Assembly (NCBI GenBank): GCA_934511335.1
Contig: CAKSWL010000168.1
Location: forward strand, 1-5,411
Direction of reading: 5' to 3'
Length of the DNA stretch: 5,411 nt
From: an uncultured Cloacibacillus sp.
Lineage (GTDB): Bacteria > Synergistota > Synergistia > Synergistales > Synergistaceae
Part shown: positions 1 through 5,411 of the stretch, piece after piece
Position numbering within the stretch: position 1 is the first letter of the stretch
Layout: each line of letters begins with the position of its first letter
The notes under the pieces: model-generated
Database searches by the model: none
What the model saw: the letters and a program-made list of their open reading frames with translations, nothing else
Told to the model about the DNA's origin: nothing
Program-made: the position numbers and the translations under genes

Positions 1-35
1 TCGAAAAAGTTTTATGGCAAACTTGAAATTTTAAC

Positions 36-58
36 AAAAGACATTTCAGATGTCATTT
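36..58. repeat. Short inverted repeat in the leader (operator or weak terminator)
   Basis: Perfect 5-bp arms GACAT (40-44) and ATGTC (50-54) flank a 5-nt centre. After one A/A mismatch, three more A/T pairs (36-38 with 56-58) extend it. It is followed by a T-rich run (56-65). It lies between the candidate -35 (31-36) and -10 (56-61), which would suit an operator. The T-rich tail also allows a weak terminator for a gene to the left of the window. The stem has only two G/C pairs, so it may be chance in AT-rich sequence. Confidence 0.25.
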
Positions 59-99
59 TATTTTTGTCGGTCTATTTTAGGATGCTAAGTGCGTCAGCT

Positions 100-106
100 G
101 GGGGAG
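100..106 (+). promoter_or_regulatory. Ribosome binding site of pilM
   Basis: GGGGGAG lies 4 nt upstream of the ATG at 111. It is the only purine-rich stretch close to this start and fixes the pilM start. The spacing is slightly short. Confidence 0.6.
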
Positions 107-110
107 TCTC

Positions 111-1061
111 ATGGGGCTTTTTCAAAGAAAAAAATTTGTCTCCGCCGGCCTAGTGCTGGATGGGGGCGCATTTCGGTACCTCTCCCTGGAGGGAGGGGAC
201 GGTTTTTACAGCGTCGTCGATTCTGCTTCTGAGAGCATCCCTCCGGGGTATGCCGCGGCGGACGACCTTTTCTCCGACGCGGGGGCTTATCTTGACTCTG
301 TCTTCGACTATGTTTCGCGTTCCGTCGGCGGTTTTAAGGTCGCGGTCAATTTTGCCATTCCCGTGACGGAGTCGCTGCTGCGCATCGCCAACCTGCCGGG
401 GATGACGGCAGCGGAGGCGCGGATGGCCTTCCGTTACGAGTTTGAGAACTATTTCCCCTTTCCCGAAAACGATGGGGTCTATGACATCGCGGAGATCGAA
501 TATCCCGTGCGCGAGGATTTTTCTGAGAAGCGTTTTATCGTCGCTGCGGCCCGCCGGGCGCTGGTCGATAATATTTCGCGCGCCGCCGCGGCTTGCGGGA
601 TCAAGCTCGCTTCGCTCGAACCCTCGCAGCTCGCGCTGGAACGCGCCGCGACCCCGCCTTATCCCATCGAGACGGGCTGCGCCTACGTCTATGCGGGAAA
701 TTTTCGCTCGGTGCTGATCCTCTCCTGGAGGGGCTGCGGGATTTTTTATCGCAGCATATCCTCCAGCTTTGGCGCGGACCTGATGTCCGGCGGCTTTGAG
801 AGCGAGGCGTACGGAGAGCACGCCCTCTCCTTCGCGCGTGACATCCGCTCCTCGCTGCAGTTCGCGATGTCGCAGAACCGCGCATTTCGCGCCGAATCGC
901 TCTATCTTTTCGGCCCCGGTTCTTCGTCTCGGCTCTGCGGCCTGCTCAAGGAGTCGACGTCGATGGAGTCGGTGATGCTTCTCGACCCGATGAAGGTCCA
1001 TGGCATTGATTTTGATAACGCGGGCGGCTGGGATGTCGCCCTCGGGCTCGCGTTGAGGTGA
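111..1061 (+). CDS. pilM: PilM, actin-like cytoplasmic T4P assembly protein
   Basis: 316-aa soluble protein, a little shorter than typical PilM (about 350 aa), with no membrane segment. PilM has an FtsA/actin-like fold, sits on the cytoplasmic side of the inner membrane and binds the N-terminus of PilN. Family landmarks visible in order: an N-terminal GLVLDGG segment (13-19) at the place of the first phosphate-binding loop; FPFPENDGVYDI (115-126), matching the PilM 'PFP' region; ARRALVDNISRA (147-158) and LEPSQLALERA (169-179), as in the family's central helices; AYVYAGNF (191-198) at the second phosphate loop; LFGPGSSS (266-273) at the adenosine loop; and the family-typical ending ALGLALR (310-316). 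Oddity: the acidic residues expected in the two phosphate loops are absent in my alignment by eye, so nucleotide binding is uncertain. First gene of the operon; its stop is 4 nt before pilN and overlaps the pilN ribosome binding site. Identity rests on C-terminal motifs and gene order. Confidence 0.9.
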   Translation: MGLFQRKKFVSAGLVLDGGAFRYLSLEGGDGFYSVVDSASESIPPGYAAADDLFSDAGAYLDSVFDYVSRSVGGFKVAVNFAIPVTESLLRIANLPGMTAAEARMAFRYEFENYFPFPENDGVYDIAEIEYPVREDFSEKRFIVAAARRALVDNISRAAAACGIKLASLEPSQLALERAATPPYPIETGCAYVYAGNFRSVLILSWRGCGIFYRSISSSFGADLMSGGFESEAYGEHALSFARDIRSSLQFAMSQNRAFRAESLYLFGPGSSSRLCGLLKESTSMESVMLLDPMKVHGIDFDNAGGWDVALGLALR

Positions 1062-1065
1062 CGCC

Positions 1066-1698
1066 ATGGTCGTAAAACTTGACCTTAGCACAAATAAACA
1101 GGAACAGCAGACGGATGGCGAAAGAAGTTCCCGCCACTATATACTCTTCTCTCTTGCGGCGCTCTTTTTCATCTCCTCATTATTGCTTCTGGCGATGGGC
1201 GGTTGGCGGCTTTATTCCCTACGCGCCTCGCGCGCGGCGCTTGGCGAGTCCGTGATCGTCAATAACGAAAACCTCGCCCTGATGGAGAAAGAGCTGGCGC
1301 GCCTGAGGAAAGAAAGCGGAGCTATTGAGGAGAGGCTGGATTTTATCCTTGACGACGTGCCTTCCGTCGAATTTCTCTACGAACTTGAGGAACGGATGAT
1401 CGACGGCGTCGTCGTCGAGTCCCTCTCGATGACGCGCGACCACGCGTCGCTCAAGGGCGTCGCCTTTGCCGACGAAGAGGTGCTGGAGTTCGGCGACGGG
1501 CTGCTCAAAGCCGCAAGCGTCAATTCCGTCTCGCTGCCGGTGATCACCCAGGCGCAGCGCAACGGCATGAACTTCAAAGCCTTTTCCATAGAGCTGAAGC
1601 TCAATCCGCTGCAAAATATCCTGCTTGCGGGAAAGATTGCCGGCCAAGAGGCGGAAGCGGCCTCCGCCGGCGCGCAAGAGGAGGCCGCCGATAAATGA
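1066..1698 (+). CDS. pilN: PilN, inner-membrane T4P alignment protein
   Basis: 210-aa bitopic inner-membrane protein (PilN family). A short cytoplasmic N-terminus (1-24) precedes one hydrophobic segment, about 25-45 (YILFSLAALFFISSLLLLAM). A charged, probably coiled-coil stretch follows (about 52-94). Then comes a periplasmic ferredoxin-like domain (about 95-180) with typical PilN pattern: FLYELEERMIDGVVVESLS, LKGVAFADEEVLEFGDGLL and FKAFSIELKL. The tail 194-210 is Ala/Glu-rich. PilN links cytoplasmic PilM to PilO and the secretin. The N-terminus, MVVKLDLSTN, only weakly resembles the usual INLLP-type PilM-docking motif. The start is supported by GAGGTGA (1055-1061), which includes the pilM stop, 4 nt upstream. 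The 3' end overlaps pilO by 4 nt (ATGA). A GspL C-terminal-like role in type II secretion is the alternative, but the separate PilM argues for T4P. Confidence 0.87.
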   Translation: MVVKLDLSTNKQEQQTDGERSSRHYILFSLAALFFISSLLLLAMGGWRLYSLRASRAALGESVIVNNENLALMEKELARLRKESGAIEERLDFILDDVPSVEFLYELEERMIDGVVVESLSMTRDHASLKGVAFADEEVLEFGDGLLKAASVNSVSLPVITQAQRNGMNFKAFSIELKLNPLQNILLAGKIAGQEAEAASAGAQEEAADK

Positions 1699-2228
1699 AG
1701 AACATTGAGATAACGGAGCTTAAGCGGGAACAGATACTGATAGCGGCAGCCGTCGTTTTGCTGCTGATCGCCGCGCAGCTGTTGGTCATGAAGAGGGTAA
1801 ACGGCGGTATCGCCGCGCTCTTTGCCGACTCCAAAGAGGCGCAGCTGCTGAAGGCCACGGTCGCGGCGCGTTCCAACGCCGTCATACAGTATAAATCTTC
1901 GATGAAGATCGATGAGAAGAGCCTTCCCGGCGCGATAGAATCGCAGAACAAATTTTATTCAGTGCTGCTCAACCTGCTTTCGACGCAGGGATTTGGCAAA
2001 GCCGACGTTGCGAAGGCCGACGAAAAAGAGGGGCTCATCTCCTTTAAAGTATCGGGCGAGGCCAACTATCACGAGCTGATGCGCCTGCTCGCCTCTTTCC
2101 GCCAGGGAGCCTATATGATGCGGCTCTCCGCCCTCTCGCTCGAGGGACTGAAGGACAACAGCGTCAAATACAGCTTCACCGTCGCCGCCAAGGTCGGCGG
2201 CGCGCTTAAGGAGGAGGCGGCGAAATGA
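1695..2228 (+). CDS. pilO: PilO, inner-membrane T4P alignment protein
   Basis: 177-aa bitopic inner-membrane protein, slightly shorter than usual PilO (about 200 aa). It has a cytoplasmic N-terminus (1-12), one membrane segment (about 13-32, QILIAAAVVLLLIAAQLLVM), a helical periplasmic stretch (about 40-75) and a C-terminal ferredoxin-like domain (about 85-167). The domain carries the PilO/GspM pattern KFYSVLLNLLSTQGF, FKVSGEANYHELMRLLASF and YSFTVAAKV. PilO pairs with PilN to form the periplasmic platform under the secretin. The start overlaps the pilN stop in an ATGA, with a strong AAGAGGAGG (1676-1684) 10 nt upstream, so translation is probably coupled. The downstream gene is joined in the same way. 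Sequence identity to proteobacterial PilO is low by eye; topology, domain pattern and order carry the call. Confidence 0.85.
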   Translation: MKNIEITELKREQILIAAAVVLLLIAAQLLVMKRVNGGIAALFADSKEAQLLKATVAARSNAVIQYKSSMKIDEKSLPGAIESQNKFYSVLLNLLSTQGFGKADVAKADEKEGLISFKVSGEANYHELMRLLASFRQGAYMMRLSALSLEGLKDNSVKYSFTVAAKVGGALKEEAAK

Positions 2229-2806
2229 GCTCCATATCGCTGAAGGAACTCTTCCAGAAAATGCGCCGCAGCGAGGCGGCGCTCTCTCCCGAAGAGAAGA
2301 GAAGGGAATACACATTCGTACTGTTGCTGGTGGTCTTTTTTGCCGCCGCTCTGTTCACGATGCGTAATTTTATCGCGATGAACAGCATTCTCATAGACGA
2401 CGTGGGCCAGAACGTGCCGCAGATGCCGCGCGGGAACAAGGCCGGCGAGTCAGCTGCGAAGGCGCTTGGTGCAAAGTATGAGGCTTTCAGGAGGCTGCGC
2501 GAGCAGAGCCCGGAATTGGTGACGCTTTCCGACGCCATCGGGCGCTCACCGGTCGCGGCGGTGGTGCCGCCGCCCTCTCTCGCTTCGGAGACGAGCGTGC
2601 CGGACTTCGTGCCGACAGTGACGATCAAGGCCCTTGTGGTACTGGGCGGCAGCACGGTCTGTACGCTCGACATAGACGGCGAGGCGCCGGGACAGATATT
2701 CAAGCCGGGGATGACCTTCGGCGACGGAAAGGGCAAGATCCTTGCCATAGATTCAAAAGGAGTGAGCTGGAGATGGGCAAACAAAAATCATCGCACAGAT
2801 TTATAA
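2225..2806 (+). CDS. PilP/GspC-like inner-membrane protein with an HR-type domain
   Basis: 193-aa protein in the position where PilP is normally found (between pilO and pilQ). It has a charged cytoplasmic N-terminus (1-29), one membrane segment (about 30-46, TFVLLLVVFFAAALFTM), a helical linker (about 68-105) and a Pro/Val-rich stretch (108-130). A compact beta-rich C-terminal domain (about 129-185) follows: VTIKALVVLGGSTVCTLDID, then a GQIFKPGMTFGDGKGKILAID segment (156-176). This matches the layout of the homology-region domain of PilP/GspC, which binds the secretin N0 domain. Unlike classical PilP it shows no signal-peptide lipobox; it is membrane-anchored as in GspC. It overlaps pilO by 4 nt (ATGA) behind AAGGAGGAGG (2208-2217), and pilQ starts 34 nt inside its 3' end. 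The role is inferred from context and domain pattern. Confidence 0.68.
   Translation: MSSISLKELFQKMRRSEAALSPEEKRREYTFVLLLVVFFAAALFTMRNFIAMNSILIDDVGQNVPQMPRGNKAGESAAKALGAKYEAFRRLREQSPELVTLSDAIGRSPVAAVVPPPSLASETSVPDFVPTVTIKALVVLGGSTVCTLDIDGEAPGQIFKPGMTFGDGKGKILAIDSKGVSWRWANKNHRTDL
2755..2762 (+). promoter_or_regulatory. Ribosome binding site that decides the pilQ start
   Basis: AAAAGGAG lies 10 nt upstream of the ATG at 2773, inside the 3' end of the preceding gene. The next in-frame ATG (2821) has only AT-rich sequence before it and would remove the basic part of the signal peptide. This site therefore supports the overlapping start. Confidence 0.65.
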
Positions 2807-4617
2807 ATTATAGAGTCCTGATGTATTTATTTTTGGCCCTCCTCTGTGCGGCGGCCGCGCCGCGCTGCGGTGAAGCTGCGTCCGCGGAGGCGCGCAGACT
2901 TGACGAACAAAAATCGATCATCGAGGGGATGCGGCTGCAGCAGGTGGGCGCGACGGAGATGATGATCGAGCTGCGCGGCACGCGGCTGCCGCTGCCGACG
3001 GCGGTGAGCTCCGACAACGCCGCGGCGCTCGTCTTCGGAGAGACGCGCTTCCCGCGCGACACGGACCGCAAGGACTGGTGGGACGAGTTCGAGTGGGATG
3101 TTTTTAAGCTGGATCTTAAAAAGAGCGACGAATGGATGCAGCGCTACGACTTCCCGCTCATCGAGCAGGTGCGCGTCACCTCGAACGACCAGAAGGGCAT
3201 TACGATGAACATTATCGGCCCGAAGCCGCTGGTTTTGAAAGATATCTCCGGCATGCCGGGCTCGAACCGGCTGCGGATCATGCTTGAGAGCCCATCGAAC
3301 CTCACGCCGCCGCCGCTGATTCCGAAACCGCGCCCCGTTCCCGCGGGCGATCCGCTTGCTATTTCGACGCCCGTTACGCTCGAACTGCGTGATGTTTCGG
3401 CGCGCGAGGTCTTCCGCATGCTCGCGAAGCTCAAAGACCTGAATCTCGTGCTCGACGCCACCGTCCCCGAGACGCCGATGACCTTTTCCTTCAAGGACAC
3501 GCGCTTCGGCGAGGTATTCGCCTATATGCTGCGGATGAACAGTCTCGCCTACTCGCTGGTCGGCAAAACGCTCGTCGTCGGCACGGCGGACAGTATCGGC
3601 AAGACGCTGGGACAGAACCAGACGCGCCAGTACAAGGTGGCCTACGCGGAGGTGGGCAAGCTGCCGGCGATCATCATGGGGCTCGTGCCGCTGCCGAAGC
3701 CGCCGGTCGCCGACGACAGGCTCCGCTGTCTTTATATCACGGCGACGCCGGAGCAGCACCGCCAGATAGAGACGCTGATGAACCGCGTCGACCACCCCGG
3801 CAAACAGATCATGATCGAGGCGCGCCTCGTGGAGATCAGCGACGGCGCGCAGCAGCAGATAGAGTCGATGATCGCCGCCGTCTATAAGGGCTGGATCTTC
3901 ACCTACGGCGCGACGGGGCTGAGCAGCCGTTACACATACGGCAACGGCAGCGTCGTTCCCAACGTTAACCCCACCGGTACGACGACAGAGGGAGGGCTGC
4001 CTCTCATCGGCGGCGACTCGACGTTTCCAGCCAACGTAATCGACCCCGCGATGAAGATGCTTGACGCCGGACTGCGCGCGATGGAGTCGGACAACAAGGG
4101 CAAGGTGCTCGCCTCGCCTTCGGTTGTGGCTCTTGACGGAGAGAAGGCTTCGGTGAAGCTCACGCATAACTATTTGTATCAGTCCGGCGTAGACGACAAC
4201 GGCAACCCCGAGTTCACGAACCAAGAGACGGGGCCGACGCTTGAATTTACGCCAACGATGGGGCGCGACGGCTTCATTACCATCAAGATGAAAATATCGA
4301 CGGGTGAAATCGTCGCTTTCCGCAAATCAGGCAGCTCCGAGGCGCCGGAGACGACGAAGCGCGAGGTCGATACTCAAGTACGGGTGCGCAACGGCGAGCT
4401 CTTTGTGATCGGCGGCCTCTATCAGGAGAATAAAACCAACTCGATAAGGCGCGTGCCGATACTGGGCTATATACCGCTGTTGGGAGAATTGTTCAAATCG
4501 CGTACGACGAACCACTCGAAATCACAGGTGGCCTTCATCGCCATCCCCTATATACTTGATATCCCGACCGGCGCCGCCGAGGTGCTTGAGATGCCGGATG
4601 TCAGTCTCTATCAGTAG
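2773..4617 (+). CDS. pilQ: PilQ, outer-membrane type IV pilus secretin
   Basis: 614-aa secretin subunit that multimerises into the outer-membrane pore for the pilus. Domains: signal peptide with basic start (1-14) and hydrophobic core (15-29), cleavage probably near residue 38 (AASA/EA); AMIN-like domain (about 42-172), which in PilQ can bind peptidoglycan; Pro-rich linker (173-193); N0/STN domain (about 198-271); one N1 domain (about 285-342); secretin barrel domain (about 344-596). The barrel carries the family signature: VRVRNGELFVIGG (536-548), VPILGYIPLLGELF (561-574) and a final IPYIL (591-595). N0 plus a single N1 fits PilQ rather than GspD, which has more N domains. The protein ends 19 residues after the barrel, so there is no long pilotin-binding S domain, and no lipobox. 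The N-terminal domain contains an unusual Trp/acidic segment (about 95-122). It overlaps the preceding gene by 34 nt, and pilB follows after 15 nt. Confidence 0.96.
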   Translation: MGKQKSSHRFINYRVLMYLFLALLCAAAAPRCGEAASAEARRLDEQKSIIEGMRLQQVGATEMMIELRGTRLPLPTAVSSDNAAALVFGETRFPRDTDRKDWWDEFEWDVFKLDLKKSDEWMQRYDFPLIEQVRVTSNDQKGITMNIIGPKPLVLKDISGMPGSNRLRIMLESPSNLTPPPLIPKPRPVPAGDPLAISTPVTLELRDVSAREVFRMLAKLKDLNLVLDATVPETPMTFSFKDTRFGEVFAYMLRMNSLAYSLVGKTLVVGTADSIGKTLGQNQTRQYKVAYAEVGKLPAIIMGLVPLPKPPVADDRLRCLYITATPEQHRQIETLMNRVDHPGKQIMIEARLVEISDGAQQQIESMIAAVYKGWIFTYGATGLSSRYTYGNGSVVPNVNPTGTTTEGGLPLIGGDSTFPANVIDPAMKMLDAGLRAMESDNKGKVLASPSVVALDGEKASVKLTHNYLYQSGVDDNGNPEFTNQETGPTLEFTPTMGRDGFITIKMKISTGEIVAFRKSGSSEAPETTKREVDTQVRVRNGELFVIGGLYQENKTNSIRRVPILGYIPLLGELFKSRTTNHSKSQVAFIAIPYILDIPTGAAEVLEMPDVSLYQ

Positions 4618-4624
4618 AGGAGTG
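4617..4624 (+). promoter_or_regulatory. Ribosome binding site that decides the pilB start
   Basis: GAGGAGTG begins at the last base of the pilQ stop codon and ends 8 nt before the ATG at 4633. An earlier ATG at 4625 is in another frame and terminates after eight codons. Confidence 0.7.
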
Positions 4625-4632
4625 ATGCTGCG

Positions 4633-5411
4633 ATGGCCCATCAGCGGATAAAGGTCGTCCGGCTTGGAGAGCTTCTGCTCAACGCCGGCGTGATCTCCCA
4701 AGAAAATCTCAACACCGCGCTCGCGGAACAGAAGGTCTCGCACCTTCGCCTCGGAGAGATCCTGATCAAGGAGGGCTACCTGACGGAGAACCATTTGGCG
4801 GAGGCTCTCTGCCAGCAGCTTGACCTCCAGTCTGTCTCACTGGCGAAGGTACGCCCGCAGCAGGAGGCCCTGACGCTCGTCCCGGAAAATGTGGCGACGC
4901 GCCTCAACCTTTTGCCTCTCCAGCTTGTGGGGGACGACAGGCTCGTCGTCGCGATGGCCGACCCGATGGACACCTACGCCGTCGACGAGCTCTACCTGCT
5001 TACGGGCAGGGAGATCGAAATAAGGGTGACGACCATGACCGACATCCATAAAGCCTTGGTCAATTATTATCGGGTGCAGACGAGCGTCCACGACGCGATG
5101 GCCGACATCATGGAGCAGGAACAGTCCGTGCAGTCGGCGCCGAACATCGTTACCGTTTCACAGACTACGGCGCAGGACGTCACAAACATCGCCGCCGACG
5201 CCGCGCCGGTCGTGCGTTTGGTAAACAGCATTCTGGAGCAGGCAGTGCGCGAGAAGGCCTCCGATATACACATCGAACCGACTGAATCGACGACGCGCGT
5301 CCGTTTCCGCATCGACGGAACGCTGTTCAGCAACATAGAAATCCCGCGCAACCTCCACCTGCCGCTCATCGCCCGCATCAAAATCCTCTCCGGGATGGAT
5401 ATCGCGGAAAA
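4633..5411 (+). CDS. pilB: PilB/GspE-family pilus extension ATPase, 5' part
   Basis: The first 259 codons are present and the frame is still open at the window edge, so the gene is truncated by the window, not broken. PilB is the cytoplasmic hexameric ATPase that drives pilin polymerisation. Visible parts: an MshEN (T2SSE N-terminal) domain at 1-145 with two halves, RLGELLLNAG...L26...L30..Q33 and RLGEILIKEG...L55...L59..Q62, separated by 5 residues. It continues through LVVAMADPMD (104-113). A flexible polar linker follows (about 150-188). Then comes the start of the GspE N2 domain with the hallmark ASDIHIEP (209-216), VRFRIDG (223-229) and RIKILSGMDIAE (248-259). The Walker A, Asp box, Walker B and His box lie beyond the edge. 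The MshEN domain points to an extension ATPase; PilT retraction ATPases lack it. GspE is the alternative, but the pil neighbours favour PilB. Confidence 0.94.
   Translation, partial: MAHQRIKVVRLGELLLNAGVISQENLNTALAEQKVSHLRLGEILIKEGYLTENHLAEALCQQLDLQSVSLAKVRPQQEALTLVPENVATRLNLLPLQLVGDDRLVVAMADPMDTYAVDELYLLTGREIEIRVTTMTDIHKALVNYYRVQTSVHDAMADIMEQEQSVQSAPNIVTVSQTTAQDVTNIAADAAPVVRLVNSILEQAVREKASDIHIEPTESTTRVRFRIDGTLFSNIEIPRNLHLPLIARIKILSGMDIAE

Larger units (their letters stand above)
1..110 (+). promoter_or_regulatory. AT-rich leader of the pil operon with a possible promoter
   Basis: Non-coding leader upstream of pilM, much more AT-rich than the genes (25 G/C in the first 90 bases). The best -35-like hexamer is TTAACA at 31-36 (5 of 6 to TTGACA). 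The best partner is TTTTAT at 56-61 (4 of 6 to TATAAT), but the spacing is a suboptimal 19 nt. TATTTT at 73-78 is another possible -10 without a good -35. No conserved gene is visible. The base composition and position before the first gene of a compact operon support a promoter region, but the exact boxes are weak inference. Confidence 0.4.

Noticed and set aside
1..153. Plus-strand frame open from the left edge to a TAG at 151-153, possible end of an upstream gene
   Set aside because: The first 90 bases are far more AT-rich than the coding regions, the peptide has no recognisable pattern, and it would run 43 nt into pilM. The internal ATG at 82 has no usable ribosome binding site.
150..1091. 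Minus-strand open frame (313 codons) opposite pilM
   Set aside because: Composition is that of a shadow frame (many Arg, His, Gly), and pilM on the plus strand has clear family landmarks.
2821..2823. Alternative pilQ start at the second in-frame ATG
   Set aside because: It lacks a ribosome binding site and removes the basic signal-peptide n-region; the ATG at 2773 has AAAAGGAG at proper distance.
2845..2871. Cys25 or Cys32 of PilQ as a lipoprotein attachment site
   Set aside because: Residues before Cys25 (LALLC) lie mid-core and do not form a proper lipobox, and Cys32 follows Pro-Arg. A normal signal-peptidase I site near AASA/EA fits better.
2827..4224. Long minus-strand open frame (465 codons) opposite pilQ
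   Set aside because: It is antisense to an unmistakable secretin. The translation is Arg/His/Val-rich low-information sequence, as expected opposite GC-rich codons, and shows no recognisable motif.
5067..5381. Minus-strand open frames opposite pilB (also 4522-4794, 4776-4973, 4837-5091)
   Set aside because: They all lie antisense to the clearly recognisable PilB reading frame, which is open to the window edge and contains ASDIHIEP and related motifs.
1..5411. tRNA/rRNA genes, CRISPR repeats, insertion sequences, strong internal terminators
   Set aside because: Reading through the window showed no repeat arrays, transposase-like coding, tRNA-like folds or GC-stem/T-run terminators between the genes; intergenic space after 111 is at most 15 nt.

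Overview
The window holds the front part of a type IV pilus (T4P) assembly operon. All six genes are on the plus strand and tightly packed: pilM, pilN, pilO, a PilP/GspC-like gene, pilQ (outer-membrane secretin) and the 5' part of pilB (extension ATPase), which runs off the right edge. I see no RNA gene, mobile element, CRISPR array or foreign gene. I also do not see an undescribed system. The interest lies in how these familiar proteins deviate from their families.

Layout. Bases 1-110 are an AT-rich leader (25 of the first 90 bases are G or C) with a possible promoter and a small palindrome. pilM (111-1061) is followed after 4 nt by pilN (1066-1698). pilN, pilO (1695-2228) and the PilP/GspC-like gene (2225-2806) are joined by ATGA stop/start overlaps. 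pilQ (2773-4617) starts 34 nt inside the preceding gene. pilB begins 15 nt after pilQ at 4633. Every start has a purine-rich ribosome binding site. The spacing implies one transcript with translational coupling.

How the genes work together. In known T4P machines, PilM is an actin-like cytoplasmic protein docked to the N-terminus of PilN. PilN and PilO are bitopic inner-membrane proteins that pair through periplasmic ferredoxin-like domains. PilP (or GspC in type II secretion) links that platform to the periplasmic N0 domain of the secretin PilQ. PilB drives pilin polymerisation from the cytoplasm. The window therefore encodes a continuous chain from the cytoplasmic motor to the outer-membrane pore. 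Pilins, PilC, PilT and the prepilin peptidase are not in the window.

Organism. A secretin requires an outer membrane, so this is a diderm. The coding sequence is moderately GC-rich, the small PilM/N/O/P proteins are divergent from proteobacterial ones, and pilB directly follows pilQ. This suggests a non-proteobacterial diderm; my best guess is Synergistota (a Cloacibacillus/Synergistes-like gut or digester anaerobe). That is recognition of style, not proof. The most testable point is that the PilB N-terminus carries both halves of the cyclic-di-GMP-binding MshEN motif with the canonical 5-residue spacer.
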